A stretch of DNA of 64,000 nt from Tethya wilhelma (GCA_964030475.1 CAXIPT010000004.1:2121327-2185326); one strand, 5' to 3'. Shown: positions 32,471-43,538, counted from the first letter of the stretch. Numbers and translations: made by a program. The notes: generated by a model not told the origin, from the sequence alone.

Positions 32471-32663
32471 GTCCATTCACCATTACTAGCTCACATTGTA
32501 GCAAATATAGGCTTTTGTGAGTGTAGAATTAACAGTGTCAAGCATTAATTATTGTATGCATATATATATTGCAAACTTTCATCACAATTCCAATTGGAGT
32601 GATGAGCTTTTCTATCATGTGTAAAATCAGGCTACTAATTCCAAAGATGCACGTTGTTTTTGT

Positions 32664-34064
32664 TTACATTGTCAGGTATTTGAAACTGACTATTTTGAAG
32701 TAAAGATTACCCCCAATGTCGGTGTGGTGTTGGCGACACTTATTAATAGTAATCAAAGTAGTCACTGTGTACCTATTTGCCCTCGGACTTGTCTCTCTCT
32801 CTGCAACTGTTGAGTTTACATGTGGAGCTGTAAGTGGAATTGGTTTTTCAAGATGTTCATTGGATCCATCTTGACTCAACAGCTGGATGATTACTTCTCC
32901 TTTCAGTGGCCACTTCAGTTCATTGTCAAATTCACCTTGTATCAAACAAACATAGAATGCAAAATAGATGTCTTCAAATTTTTTGCACTGTAAACAGAGT
33001 TTATACCCTCTGTGGTGAGTGTAAAATGGCGGTGAGTACCAGGGTTCATTGCTTTCCATATGTTGCTCAAAGTTGTTCATAATGATATCCACTGGTAGAA
33101 AGTTGCATTTTGCTTGCAGTACGGTTATTAATGTGTGGTCTTCTTTTTGCTCCTTCTCTAGTTCAGCAAGTCTCTCTTTAAGTTCTTGCTTTTCTTTCAC
33201 CAGTTCAGTTATTTGCTTTGACTTTACCTCATTTTCTTTCTCCAATCTTTCTCTGTCTTGATTTTGTTGCTGTTTGCAGGTGGCAATCTCATTTTGCTGA
33301 GTAGCAATCTTTTGTTGTTGACTGGTGATTTGCTGTTGGTAGCTAGCAGCCATCATTGATGTGTGTGTGACTAATTCAACACAGAGATGTTCTCCCATAT
33401 CTTTACGAGGTAGCTTCACCTCACATCCAGCATAGTGGAAGTCACATTCAATAACTCTCAGAGGACAATCTTTAGCTACATGGCTCTCCAGATTCTGTTG
33501 CTGGAGAACAGCACCACACTTATTAGAACACTCAACTGGGTAGCACCCACACACAGGCCAGTGGTTGGTTGTGACATCTTCAAAAGTTGACTTGTAAACC
33601 TTGCAGTGCTCACAGGTAAAAGGACGTTTTGGACACACCTCAGTTTGATGATAATTGATGTGTTGTTGTTGGTGAGACTTAGAACAGTGAGTGCATTTGA
33701 CCATGACAAAGACACACCCTTTAAGCTGGTTATCAGGTTGCGAGTCCAAGTTGAGATGGTTGTCTAGTTCTCTTAGCTCTCCAGTCCACTCACAACCTTC
33801 ATTTTGATTAGTACATCGAACTTCTAACTGGTAGAGAAACTGTTGGTGTCCTTTGTTTGGAAAGTCATTGAAATTGGTTGTATTACAGTGTGGGCATGGT
33901 TTGTTCGCTGTTTTAACAGAGTCAATACAAGAATGACAGAAACTTTTTCCACAACAGATGACTTGATAGGGTTCACGAAGAATTAGCAGGCAGATGGGAC
34001 ACTCAGTTTGCAAGCCTGATATAGGTTTCTTTACAAATTCACACTTAAACCCAGACTGTGCCAT
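32664..34064 (-). CDS. TRAF-like protein, one-finger form, chimeric C-terminus, 466 aa
   Basis: Single exon, start MAQSGFKCEFVKKPISG. RING-like about 22-60 (CPICLLIL ... CCGKSFCHSC ... CPHC), fingers with one KRPF unit, then a longer coil with two QQ-rich turns (SYQQQITSQQQKIATQQNEI). The first part of the MATH region (EDHTLITVLQAK, IIMNNFEQHMESNEPWYSPP) matches the genes at 27611 and 39329. The second part (KKFEDIYFAFYV, EKPIPLT, YTVTTLITINKC) matches the gene at 46227. This chimera suggests conversion between paralogs. Confidence 0.9.
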   Translation of the reverse strand: MAQSGFKCEFVKKPISGLQTECPICLLILREPYQVICCGKSFCHSCIDSVKTANKPCPHCNTTNFNDFPNKGHQQFLYQLEVRCTNQNEGCEWTGELRELDNHLNLDSQPDNQLKGCVFVMVKCTHCSKSHQQQHINYHQTEVCPKRPFTCEHCKVYKSTFEDVTTNHWPVCGCYPVECSNKCGAVLQQQNLESHVAKDCPLRVIECDFHYAGCEVKLPRKDMGEHLCVELVTHTSMMAASYQQQITSQQQKIATQQNEIATCKQQQNQDRERLEKENEVKSKQITELVKEKQELKERLAELEKEQKEDHTLITVLQAKCNFLPVDIIMNNFEQHMESNEPWYSPPFYTHHRGYKLCLQCKKFEDIYFAFYVCLIQGEFDNELKWPLKGEVIIQLLSQDGSNEHLEKPIPLTAPHVNSTVAERETSPRANRYTVTTLITINKCRQHHTDIGGNLYFKIVSFKYLTM

Positions 34065-34115
34065 AGCTTCATGACTATGTGCAGGTACTGCTCTAGCTGT
34101 TTTAACTTTGTGAAC

Positions 34116-34124
34116 TCATGTGAT
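34116..34124 (-). promoter_or_regulatory. M-box-like E-box TCATGTGAT with GATA site
   Basis: 52 bp upstream of the start at 34064. TTATCA at 34149-34154. Same layout as 32034-32072. Confidence 0.55.
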
Positions 34125-34329
34125 GAAATTTAACATTATTCATTTTTCTTATCAGTGCCTGGAATTTACCCCACATGTACTGCGAGTCAATGCTTCAATG
34201 AATACAGCTTTACAATAACAACCAAATACTGTATGCTTTTTACAATGCCACTAACATATTTATACTTGTAGCTGCTAAATCTGTGTCATTCTTGTGTCCT
34301 ATTGGGTGTGACTCGTGTTGTTCAGACTA

Positions 34330-34690
34330 TATCATTTCAAATGTATATTTAGCCACCTCTGTAGTACTCTTTCAGAGAGGTGAAGTTGTTATCCCTAGTG
34401 CTTTTTTATGTAGCTCTACTTTTTGATTATTCTTATGATCATTAAGTATGATTGTTCCCGTGAGGTGTCTGTTGGATCCATCTTATTAATAACTTAATAT
34501 CTTACTTTACCTTGGAACGGCCCTGACAGTTCGTTGTCAAATTCACCTTGTACCATTGCAAAATAGACAGTTGGACTTGCATCATAATTGCTTTCAAAAT
34601 TGCCTTTACTTCATTTTCTTTCTCCAATCTTTCTCTGTCTTGATCTTGTTGCTGTTTGCATGTGGCAATCTATCGAGTTATTCGGGCAAA
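34330..34690 (-). pseudogene. TRAF coil and MATH relic
   Basis: Recognisable blocks in order: the MATH end (AGAGAGGTGAAGTTGTTATC), GTTGGATCCATCTTA, GTTCGTTGTCAAATTCACCT, then coil sequence (CTTCATTTTCTTTCTCCAAT, TCTTTCTCTGTCTTGATCTT). There are large internal losses and broken frames. The coil portion is close to that of the gene at 32664. Confidence 0.75.
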
Positions 34691-35063
34691 AGCGAGTGCC
34701 AACTCAGCTCAGACAGAGTATATAGGGACGTTATATGGTTGGGGTTACATTATTGGTGTATATAAATTATATTGGAAATATGATATAGCATGATAACAAG
34801 TACCAATTTTTGCATGTTACATCTTGGGCACTGTACACTAGCTATCACAATATTGTTAGAATTAAGTCTGTTACTATATAGTTAGACTATATAAGTACTA
34901 TATTTGACAATAGTCTAAAAAGTTGTTGTGCAATGATATTACGTTCCATTTTCTTTGTGAGCATGCATGTATGTTTTTTTATGTAGTTTTCTTTCAGTGT
35001 ATAAAGTAATGCTATATTCGTGCAAAGTTAGTATCAAAAAAACTATTTCTGAAGTTGCTATTA
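34691..35063. other. Spacer
   Basis: AT-rich, no gene seen. Confidence 0.4.
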
Positions 35064-36675
35064 TTATTTCCCATCTAAGTGTTTGAAACTGACTATTCTG
35101 TAGTGGACATTACCCTCATTATTGGTGTATTGTCTTCGACACCTATCAATAGGAATAAAATTACGGATCTCATATCCTGTCTGACTTTTCTCTCCTTTTG
35201 TTACTCTTGAGTACATATCGCGGTCAGTAAGTGAAATATTTCTAGTGAGATGCTCATTTGATCCATCTTGACTCAATAGCTGGATGGTTACTTCTCCTTT
35301 CAGTGGCCACTTCAGTTCATCATCAAATTCACCTCGCATCAAATACACATGCAGTGAAAGTGTTGGTATGCTGAAATGTAGATAGTTTCTGTAATGTACG
35401 TAGAGTTTATATCCTCTCAGGTGGGTGTAGAATGGTGGGGAGCACCAGGTAGCACCGGTTTTCATTAGCATAAATTTAATGTCAACTGGTGGGGTGTTAC
35501 CTACAGTATTCCATAATTTTATTGTTTTTTGCTCCTTCTCTAGTTCAGCAACTCTTTGTTTGAGTGTTTCATTCTCTTTTGCTAGTTCGTCAATTCTTTT
35601 AGACTTTATTTCATTTTCATTTGCTAACAAGAACTGTTGTTTCATCACCAGTTCAACAGTTTGTTTTAGATCTATTTGCTTACTAGTAGCCATCATTGAT
35701 GTGTGTTTGACTAGTTCAACACGGAGATGTTCTCCCATATCTTTACGAGGTATCTTCACCTCACATCCAGCATAGTGGAAGTCACATTCAGTAACTGTCA
35801 GGGGGCAATCTTCAGCTACATGGCCCTCCAGATTCTTTCGCTGGAGAACAGCACCACACTTGTTAGAACACTCAACTGGGTAACACTCACACACAGGCCA
35901 GTGTTTGGTTGTGACATTTTCAAAAGTTGACGTGTAAACCTTGCAGTGTTCACAGGTTAAAGAACGCTTCTCACACACTTTATGGTGGTTATCTGAGACT
36001 TCTTCAAATGTTGAGCTGTAAATCTTACAGTATTCACAGGTAAATGGACGCTTTTTACACACATGATGGTGGTTAGTTGTGACATCATCAAATGTTGACT
36101 TAAAGATCTTACAATATTCACAAGAAAATGGGCGTTTTGTACATATTTTGTGATGTTTCGTTGTGACTTTTTCAAAAGTTGAATTGTAAACTTTGCAGTG
36201 TTCACAGGTATAAGGACGTTTTGGACACTCCTCAGTTTGATGGTGGTTGATGTGTTGTCGTTGGTGAGACTTAGAACAGTGAGTGCATTTGACATGACAA
36301 AAACACACTCTTTACGCTGATTATCAGGTTGAGAGTCCATAGGCAAGTTGAGATGGTTGTCTAGTTCTCCTAGCTCTCCAGTCCACTCACAACCTTCCTT
36401 TTGATGAGTACATCGAACTTTAAAGTGGTAGAGAGGTCGTTGAAGACCTTTGTTCGGAAAATCACTGAAATTTGTCGTATTGCATTGTGGGCATGGATTG
36501 TTCAATGCTTTTATATGCTCAATACATGAATGACAGAAGCTCTTTCCACAACAGATGACTTGATAGGGTTCACGAAGGATTAGCAGGCAGATGGGACACT
36601 CAGTTTGAAACTCTTTAGGTGGCTTCTCTACAAAGCCCCACACTCAAATCCACGAGCTACTTTAGACACAGCCAT
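35064..36675 (-). pseudogene. TRAF-like gene, four-finger form, two frameshifts
   Basis: Full-length architecture: start MAVSKVARGFEC at 36675, RING-like (CPICLLIL ... CCGKSFCHSC ... CPQC), four KRPF/KRSL-type units, PVEC and CDFHYAGCEVKIP fingers, a coil with MKQQFLLANENE, and a MATH end to 35064. Two small indels break it: about 2 extra bases near 36635 (after GFEC), and one missing base at about 36292, where GACCATGAC of the paralogs reads GACATGAC. Apart from these the two open segments are clean. It is either a recent pseudogene or an assembly error; I give it as broken. Confidence 0.75.
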
Positions 36676-37416
36676 GACTGCAAGTATCTATATATGGCCT
36701 GGTGTGTACGTGCATGTGTGTAGTTATTATACTATAAATTCCACAACTCATTAGCCATGACGACCTCTTCCTTTAAAGTACTATGGAATTTATTCTCAGT
36801 TTGCCATCTATATAGGCTGGGCATGTTTTTCTTGTTGTAGAAAAGTGCATGCAGGCAATATTTGAGCACTCCATATTTTCCCATGCAAGCTTTAATTCTG
36901 TTCTATTTTGTTGTTGTTTTGGGAGAGATTAAAAAAAAACAGCTCTGCATGAGCTCTCTGGTGCAAAAAACTCTTGCTTTCGCTTAACTTTTTAACATGC
37001 AATCGGACATTAATACTTTATAAACTGAATATGACAACTGTAAAGTTTAAGATGGAAGATGCATAAAGGTTAACAAATGTTTTATCTGCATGGTGACTGA
37101 ATTACAAGCATGAATATTAGTCTATATATACAGGTGTATTTGTGTAATGAAGCGAAGCTTTTCAAAAACTTTGGGAGTGGTGAATTGTAATGATATTTAA
37201 TATATTATTTACTATTTCTTATCAGTACATGGTTACCCCATTCTAAGTCAATGCATGTTTCAATGAATATGCATGTAATTCTTTATTTATAGCTAGCTTT
37301 ACCATGACAACTAATACCACAGATACTCAATAATATGCATGTACGTGCAGTATTATACTTGTTATACTAGTATTATTTGTATGCTATAATTTTGGTGTTC
37401 TGTCAGCTATAACTCA
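36676..37416. other. Intergenic spacer with a decayed TRAF 5' leader
   Basis: 36676-36880 is the copy source or sister of 29145-29370. 37160-37215 resembles a TRAF leader (ACTTTGGGAGTGGTGAATTG, then TTCTTATCAGTACATGG) with a mutated E-box, but no gene follows it. Confidence 0.5.
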
Positions 37417-38343
37417 TTATAGTTCGATACTTTTAATTCTGAAATGTAGACTATCATTTCGAATGTAGCCACCTGTATTGCATTCGTACAGAGAGATGAA
37501 GTCGTTTATCCCTTGTGCCGTTCCACATTGTTCTCCCTTTATTACTTGTGAATAGCTCTCACGATCGTTAAGTGTGATGGACCCTTCGTGGTATCGAGTG
37601 GATCCATCTTGACTCAACAGGTGGATTATTACTTCACCTTGAAAGGGCCACGCTAGCTCATTGTCAAATTCACCTTGCATCATAACAAAATAGACCGAGA
37701 CATGAGTTGGACTTGCATCACATCTTAATTGGAGTTTGTACCCTCTTTCATGAGTGTAGAAATGCTTTGAGAACTTTATGTAACCAAGTTTCATCACAAT
37801 ATCTATTGGAGGCATGTTTATTTTAGACTCTAGCTGTGAGATGGTTTCTCTATCTTTCTTCTGCTCCTTCTCTAACTCACTAACTCTCTGTATGAGTGCT
37901 TCGTTCTCCTGCACTAGATTCTCGATTCTTTCTCGGTCTTGATCTTGCTGTAACTGGCTTGCAATCATTTGTTGAGACTTCTCACTGTTAAAGAGCATTT
38001 GTTCCCTGTGACACTCTGCCATCATTGACAAGTGCTTTTGCAGCTTGAACATATTATGTTCTCTCATGTCTTGACGAGGTAGCTCCACTTCACATCCAAC
38101 GTATTGGAAGTCACATTGAACTATTGTTAGAGGACAATGTTCATCTACATGGCTATTCAGGTTCTGTCGCTGGAGAACTTCACCACACTCATTAGGACAT
38201 TCAACTGGGTAGCACTCACACATAGGCCAGTGCTTGGTTGAGAGATATTCAAAAGTCGATCTGTAATCTTTGCAGTGTTCACACGAAATGAGGTTGCATC
38301 CTTGAATTAGGTTCCTACTATTTTGAAAGTTCAAACTTGACAT
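37417..38343 (-). CDS. TRAF-like protein without RING, 308 aa
   Basis: Open frame starting MSSLNFQNSRNLIQGCN, then one finger unit (SCEHCKDYRSTFEYLSTKHW), the PVECPNECGEVL and CDFQYVGCEVELP fingers, a coil of about 60 residues (QDQDRERIENLVQENEALIQ) and a divergent TRAF-C/MATH domain (HFYTHERGYKLQLR, QGEFDNELAWPFQGE). The WPFQGE core is closer to canonical TRAFs than in the other paralogs. The RING and first fingers are missing; their decayed remnant lies upstream at 38565-38745. It could act as a RING-less adaptor or be on its way to decay. Confidence 0.75.
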   Translation of the reverse strand: MSSLNFQNSRNLIQGCNLISCEHCKDYRSTFEYLSTKHWPMCECYPVECPNECGEVLQRQNLNSHVDEHCPLTIVQCDFQYVGCEVELPRQDMREHNMFKLQKHLSMMAECHREQMLFNSEKSQQMIASQLQQDQDRERIENLVQENEALIQRVSELEKEQKKDRETISQLESKINMPPIDIVMKLGYIKFSKHFYTHERGYKLQLRCDASPTHVSVYFVMMQGEFDNELAWPFQGEVIIHLLSQDGSTRYHEGSITLNDRESYSQVIKGEQCGTAQGINDFISLYECNTGGYIRNDSLHFRIKSIEL

Positions 38344-38564
38344 AATGTTGTCTTCTCTTTGATTAGCTTAGACAGTCATACAGTTGCTATAGCAAAGTTA
38401 TAGTGCTCAGTAAATACTGTGGCTCCTTTTTTTTCAAATTGTATACAATCGTATTCATACATATGTATGTATACGTATCCACCCACTTTGTGCATGCATC
38501 ACACTATAATTATTATAGATCTATGCATGTCATGTACATTCATGGGTCATTTTGCTTTGGTAGT

Positions 38565-38745
38565 CTAGAGAAACTGTAACAGTTGGTGCCTTTGTTAAGA
38601 TATTCGTTGAAATTTCGAAATTCCCCATGTTTAGCTATAGGTTTGTGCTCACTTATGGTTTTAAAGGCTTTTTGGAGTTTCTCTATATAAACTCACACTC
38701 AAACCTAGCAGCTAGCGTGGACATGTATACAGCCATGGCTATGTA
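38565..38745 (-). pseudogene. TRAF N-terminal relic with RING deleted
   Basis: Start region reading MSTLAARFECEF followed by a stop, then a jump to sequence equivalent to RNFNDYPNKG (RNFNEYLNKG). The stretch that would encode the RING is gone. It is probably the detached 5' end of the gene at 37417. A conserved leader block CTTCCTAGTTTAGCTATCAA lies at about 38813-38833. Confidence 0.7.
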
Positions 38746-38833
38746 CGGTAACCATAATGTATATTCCTTAAACTTAATGGTGTGAGGTTAAATCCTGTCA
38801 TGTGAAACATTGACTTCCTAGTTTAGCTATCAA

Positions 38834-39328
38834 TGAAGATAGTGTGGCCCTAAAATATTTCATATATGCATGGCAACTTGATGATGCATCTCTGATTAAC
38901 GTAAACATTTAGGTCTACTGTATACATGATATCCAAGTATAATTTTGTTCATTTTGCTGATCACTATCTATCTGCGAAAATTACTATCCATGGACAAAAT
39001 TCTTTGTAACATACTCATGCTGCTCATCCACAAAATTGAAATTTATTTTCATGCATGAAAGTTAAACTTCATTTTCCTGCTATATGCTGGGCACATGTAT
39101 GTTGTTGTCATGTGATAGCTCCATTCTTTAACACTCTTCTGTTTATTGTTATAACAGTTACTGCTGATAAATATGAATAAAAAAAGTATGTAAAAAGATA
39201 TAGGTTGGTATACTTTTATATTAGTTGAGAAATGTGTGTAAAATTAATTTTGTTTTGTGCATGTGTAAATGTTGTTAACTTTGTGTAAAAAAACATATAG
39301 CTTATGCATGTGTTTGAAGTCTTGCTAG
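38834..39328. other. Spacer
   Basis: AT-rich, no gene recognised. Confidence 0.4.
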
Positions 39329-40900
39329 CTACTTCAGCATAATCTCCACTACTTTAAAGTGAAGTCTGTCAAATCTTAAATACCCACCCATTTCACAATC
39401 CTGATGAGAAATAAACCCCAGTTCTCCTCGTCCGCCAATACTTCTTTCACTCCAAGTAAGTCTTGAGTAGCTTTTTGGGTTGTCTAGTTTAAGTTGTTTT
39501 GTGTGGTGTTTGTTCGACCCATCTTGACTTATTAACTGGATGGTTACTTCTCCTTGCAGTGGCCACTTTAGTTCACTATCAAATTCTCCCTGCATCAAAT
39601 ATACAAACACGGAAACATAGTTTTTGACGTAGATGCTGTTTGCATAACACCTTAGGCAGAGTTTATACCCTCTGTGGTGAGTGTAAAAAGGCGGGGAGTA
39701 CCAGGGCTCATTGTTCATCTTGTGTTGCTCAAAGTTGTTCATTATGATATCGAGTGGTGGGAAATTATTTTTTTCTTTCAGTATGGTTATTGATGTGTGA
39801 TCTTCTTTCTGCTCCTTCTCTAGTTCAGCAAGCCTCTCTTTAAGTGCTTCATTCTCTTTAACCAGTTTGCCTATTGTTTCTCTATCTTGATCTTGCTGTT
39901 GTTTATAGCTAGCTATCTTCTCATGATAGCTAGCAGCCATCATTGATGTGTGTTTGACTATTTCAACACGAAGATGCTTTCCCATATCTTTACGAGGTAG
40001 CTTCACCTCACATCCAGCATAGTGGAAGTCACATTTAATAACTGTCAGGGGGCAATATTTAGCTACGTGGCTCTCCAAATTCTGTCGCTGGAGAACAGCA
40101 CCACACTTATTAGAACACTCAACTGGGTGGGACCCACACACAGGCCAGTGGTTGGTTGCAACATCTTCAAATGTTGACTTGTAAACCTTGCAGTGCTTGC
40201 AAGTAAATGGACGCTTCTTGCACACTTTATAGTGATTAACTGTAACTTCTTCAAATGTTGACTTGTAAACCTTGCAGTAGTCACAAGTAAATGGACGCTT
40301 TTTGCACACTTGATGGTGGTTAGTTGTGACATTGTCATATGTTGACTTAAAAATCTTACAGTATTCACAAGAAAATGGACGTTTTTTGCACACATTATGG
40401 TGTTTTCTTGTAACATCTTCAAAGGTTGACTTGTAAACTTTACAGTGTTCACAGGTAGAAGGACGTTTTGGACACTCCTCAGTTTGATGGTGGTTGATGT
40501 GTTGTCGTTGGTGAGACTCAAAACAATGAGTACATTTGACCATGACAAAGACACACCCTTTAAGCTTGTTATAAGGTTGAGGGTCCAAGTTGAGATGGTT
40601 GTCTAGTTCTCCTAGCTCTCCAGTCCACTTGCAACCTTTTTTTTTATGACTACAGTAAACTTTCAGCTGATAGAGAGACTGTTTAAGACCTTTGTTAGGA
40701 TAATCATTAAAATTTCTCGCATTGCAGTGTGGGCATGGATTATCCAATGCTTTAACATGCTCAATACAAGAATGACAGAAGCTCTTTCCACAACATATGA
40801 CTTGATACGGTTCACGAAGAATTTGTAGACAGATGGGACACTCAGTTTGAAATTCTTCTGGAAGCTCTTTCACAAACTCGCACTCAAACCCTTGGGCCAT
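39329..40900 (-). CDS. TRAF-like protein, four-finger form, 523 aa
   Basis: Start taken at MAQGFECEFVKELPEEF to match the gene at 32664; an ATG eight codons upstream (40924) is in frame. RING-like about 20-58 (CPICLQIL ... CCGKSFCHSC ... CPHC). Four finger units (KRPSTCEHC, KRPFSCEYC, KRPFTCDYC, KRPFTCKHC), PVEC and CDFHYAGC fingers, a coil with YKQQQDQDRETIGKLVKENE, and MATH (SPPFYTHHRGYKLCLR, QGEFDSELKWPLQGE). The last 150 residues are nearly identical to those of the finger-less gene at 27611. Confidence 0.9.
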   Translation of the reverse strand: MAQGFECEFVKELPEEFQTECPICLQILREPYQVICCGKSFCHSCIEHVKALDNPCPHCNARNFNDYPNKGLKQSLYQLKVYCSHKKKGCKWTGELGELDNHLNLDPQPYNKLKGCVFVMVKCTHCFESHQRQHINHHQTEECPKRPSTCEHCKVYKSTFEDVTRKHHNVCKKRPFSCEYCKIFKSTYDNVTTNHHQVCKKRPFTCDYCKVYKSTFEEVTVNHYKVCKKRPFTCKHCKVYKSTFEDVATNHWPVCGSHPVECSNKCGAVLQRQNLESHVAKYCPLTVIKCDFHYAGCEVKLPRKDMGKHLRVEIVKHTSMMAASYHEKIASYKQQQDQDRETIGKLVKENEALKERLAELEKEQKEDHTSITILKEKNNFPPLDIIMNNFEQHKMNNEPWYSPPFYTHHRGYKLCLRCYANSIYVKNYVSVFVYLMQGEFDSELKWPLQGEVTIQLISQDGSNKHHTKQLKLDNPKSYSRLTWSERSIGGRGELGFISHQDCEMGGYLRFDRLHFKVVEIMLK

Positions 40901-40952
40901 GACTTGGTATACAGAATTATACAAAGCTCCAAAATACTTTGGGGTGGTGAAA

Positions 40953-40961
40953 TCATGTGAT
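40953..40961 (-). promoter_or_regulatory. M-box-like E-box TCATGTGAT with GATA site
   Basis: 53 bp upstream of the start at 40900. TTATCA at 40991-40996. Preceded by CTTTGGGGTGGTGAAA, a leader block also found at 41570 and 54960 without genes. Confidence 0.55.
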
Positions 40962-41084
40962 GACGTTTAAGGTTATTCACTACTTAATTCTTATCATATT
41001 TCCCCCACGCATATACTGAGTCAATGCTTGAATGAATATTGTTTTGGCCATATAGTATGCAATCAAGCTTACTGTAAACAAATT

Positions 41085-41390
41085 GTAGCCATGCATGTAT
41101 TACTGTGTAGTACTTCTTCAGAGAAATATTATCCTTTTCTTTAACTTGTTTTGAGTACTATCATTAAGTATATTACCATAAACTAATTGTAGCCATGCAT
41201 GTATTCCTATGTAGTAATACTTCAGAGAAATGTACGTTATCCCTTTCTTAGCTATTCTTTTTCTTGTTTTGAGTACCTTTCACAATCATCAAGTATATGA
41301 TTGTTTCTTTGAGGTTTCTTAACACTTGAAGTAACTATGCCGCAGCCAGTTCATACACTTGTATCATTGCATAATTGACTCAGACATGCT
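41085..41390 (-). pseudogene. Tandem TRAF MATH-domain relics
   Basis: Two consecutive diverged copies (about 41087-41172 and 41183-41390) of the C-terminal coding end, each with GTAGCCATGCATGTATT, CTTCAGAGAAAT, TTATCC and TTGAGTAC blocks matching the gene at 37417 in order. Frames are lost. Confidence 0.55.
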
Positions 41391-41584
41391 ATACCGAGTT
41401 TCATTTATGTCATATCGTGGAATATATAGAATGCATGGTGTCATTGACCTCCTTGACTTGAATTTGCTGAAACATTCCTGTTAAAAATTGTTGGCAGCCT
41501 ATCAACTTCAATTGCCATATTCAGTCATCTTAAACTGATCTAGCGGCTTCTTCCCAGTGCGATGGAAACTTTTGGGTGGTGAAA

Positions 41585-41593
41585 TCATGTGAT
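41585..41593 (-). promoter_or_regulatory. Orphan TRAF promoter motif TCATGTGAT
   Basis: Same E-box and a downstream TTATCA (about 41625), preceded by the GGGTGGTGAAA leader, but no TRAF coding sequence follows on the minus side except relics. This is the surviving promoter of a lost copy. Confidence 0.5.
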
Positions 41594-41599
41594 AACATG

Positions 41600-42147
41600 C
41601 ATTGAATGTTATTCGCTATATTTTATCAGTGGCTATACCCCCCATGCATACTGAGTCAATTCTTTGATATTATAATAAAATATGATTATTATAGTTTTAC
41701 CTTGGCAGCAAAGCAATAACAGAATGTAGCTGCATGCATGTATTCATTTGAAGAAATGCTAAATCTTTTACTGCTTCAGTTATAGATAGCGTTCTGCTCT
41801 GAATTCCTAGCTCTCTGCCCAAATTAAAACTTCACTATGAATCATCTTACACTTTGTAAAGCTCTATGAGATAAAGTCTCTTTCTTGTTTCCTATTGCCA
41901 TTCTATATTGTACCATTGAAATTTTGTCAGCATGCATGCCTGCAATGGAGGTATAGTAACAGTGCACACATGCAACATTCATTCATTCTTCACCAAATGC
42001 AAATCTAATTTTAGGAATTATATTATTACTTAATATATGAGTTACCGATTTTGCAAAGATCTGATATTTTATTACATGCATGTAGTATACAAGTGCAATC
42101 ACATTAAAGATATTAAATATAAAGGATATAATTATATTGCTTCTATT
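41600..42147. other. Spacer, possibly another faint TRAF relic
   Basis: 41725-41790 (GTAGCTGCATGCATGTATTC, GAAGAAATGCTAAATC) faintly resembles the MATH relics at 41085-41390. Otherwise nothing is seen. Confidence 0.35.
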
Positions 42148-43488
42148 TCATGTAGAGTGCTCTGTAAACAATAAGCCTTGTTTAAATTTAAAAGAAACTC
42201 TGAAATGAAGATTGCCATCAGTGTCAGTGTATAGTTTACCTAACGTAATTATATTGATAAATCTTGGTATCCCAGTTCCATACAGGTTTCTCTCACCCTC
42301 TGTTACTCTTGAATAGTTATCTGAGTTTGCTAGATCGATTGTTCCAGTTTCGTGTATTTTAAATAGTTTACTTTGACTCAATAGTGTAATAGTTGCTTCT
42401 CCTTTAAGTGGCCAGTTTAGTTCATCGTCAAATTCCCCTCGCATCATGTAAATGTACACTGAAAGAAACGTATTAATATTAAAGTTACTGTAGCATTTAC
42501 ACATCAGACATAGTCTGTATCCCCTGTAGTGAGTGTAGAATGGTGGAGAGTACCAGATATCTTTAGTTTCCTTGATCCTTTTAAGGTCGAGCATTACGAT
42601 ATTTATAGGTGGGGATTTTCCATGCAGTGAAATTACTGCTAAATGATTAATTTTCAACTCTTTCTCTAGTTCGCTAACCCTCTGTTTGAGTGTTTCATTT
42701 TCTTTCACTAGTTCATCAGTTCTTTGTCGGTCTTGATCTTGTTGCTGCTTATAACCAGCAGCCATCATTGATGTGTGTTTGACTAATTCAACACGGAGAT
42801 GTTCTCCCATATCTTTACGAGGTAGATTCACCTCACATCCAGCATAGTGGAAGTCACATTCAATAACTGTCAGTGGACAATCTTCAGCTACATGGCTCTC
42901 CAGATTTTGTTGCTGGAGAACAGCACCACACTTATTAGAACACTCAACTGGGTAGCACTCACACATAGGCCAGTGATTGGTTTTGACATCTTCAAAAGTT
43001 GACTTATAAACCTTGCAGTGTTCACAGGCAAAAGGACGTTTTGGACACACCTCAATTTGATGGTGGTTGATGTGTTGTCGTTGGTGAGACTCAGAACAGT
43101 GAGTACATTTGACCATGACAAAGGCACACCCTTTAAGCTGGTTATTAGGTTGAGGGTCCAAGTTGAGATGGTTGTCTAGTTCTCCTAGCTCTCCAGTCCA
43201 CTCACAGCCTTCATTTTGACAACTGCATCGAACTGTCAGCTTATGGAGAGACTGTTGAAGACCTTTGTTTGGAAAGTCATTGAAATTTCTCTCATTGCAG
43301 TGTGGACATGGATTGTTCAAAACCTTTACATTTTTAATACAAGAATGGCAATAGCTTTGTCCACAACAAATAACTTGATAAGGTTCACGAAGAACTAGCA
43401 GGCAAATAATACACTCAGTTTGAAAAGCTTCAGGAGGGTTTTCAACAAACGTACACTCATATCCACCAACTAGTTTAGACACAGCCAT
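42148..43488 (-). CDS. TRAF-like protein, one-finger form, 446 aa
   Basis: Start at MAVSKLVGGYECTF; an in-frame ATG 78 bp upstream lies beyond the conserved E-box and was rejected. RING-like about 26-64 with Gln at the His position (CIICLLVL ... CCGQSYCHSC ... CPHC). One KRPFACEHC finger unit, PVEC and CDFHYAGCEVNLP fingers, a coil (YKQQQDQDRQRTDELVKENE) and MATH (SPPFYTHYRGYRLCLM, RGEFDDELNWPLKGE). The C-terminus has the motif SKLFKIHETGTI instead of the usual QDGSNEH, shared with the adjacent gene at 43931; the two are sister copies. Confidence 0.9.
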   Translation of the reverse strand: MAVSKLVGGYECTFVENPPEAFQTECIICLLVLREPYQVICCGQSYCHSCIKNVKVLNNPCPHCNERNFNDFPNKGLQQSLHKLTVRCSCQNEGCEWTGELGELDNHLNLDPQPNNQLKGCAFVMVKCTHCSESHQRQHINHHQIEVCPKRPFACEHCKVYKSTFEDVKTNHWPMCECYPVECSNKCGAVLQQQNLESHVAEDCPLTVIECDFHYAGCEVNLPRKDMGEHLRVELVKHTSMMAAGYKQQQDQDRQRTDELVKENETLKQRVSELEKELKINHLAVISLHGKSPPINIVMLDLKRIKETKDIWYSPPFYTHYRGYRLCLMCKCYSNFNINTFLSVYIYMMRGEFDDELNWPLKGEATITLLSQSKLFKIHETGTIDLANSDNYSRVTEGERNLYGTGIPRFINIITLGKLYTDTDGNLHFRVSFKFKQGLLFTEHST

Positions 43489-43538
43489 ATTTATAATCTT
43501 CAAAGACTTATTATGCGTACATACATGAAGTGATAAAA

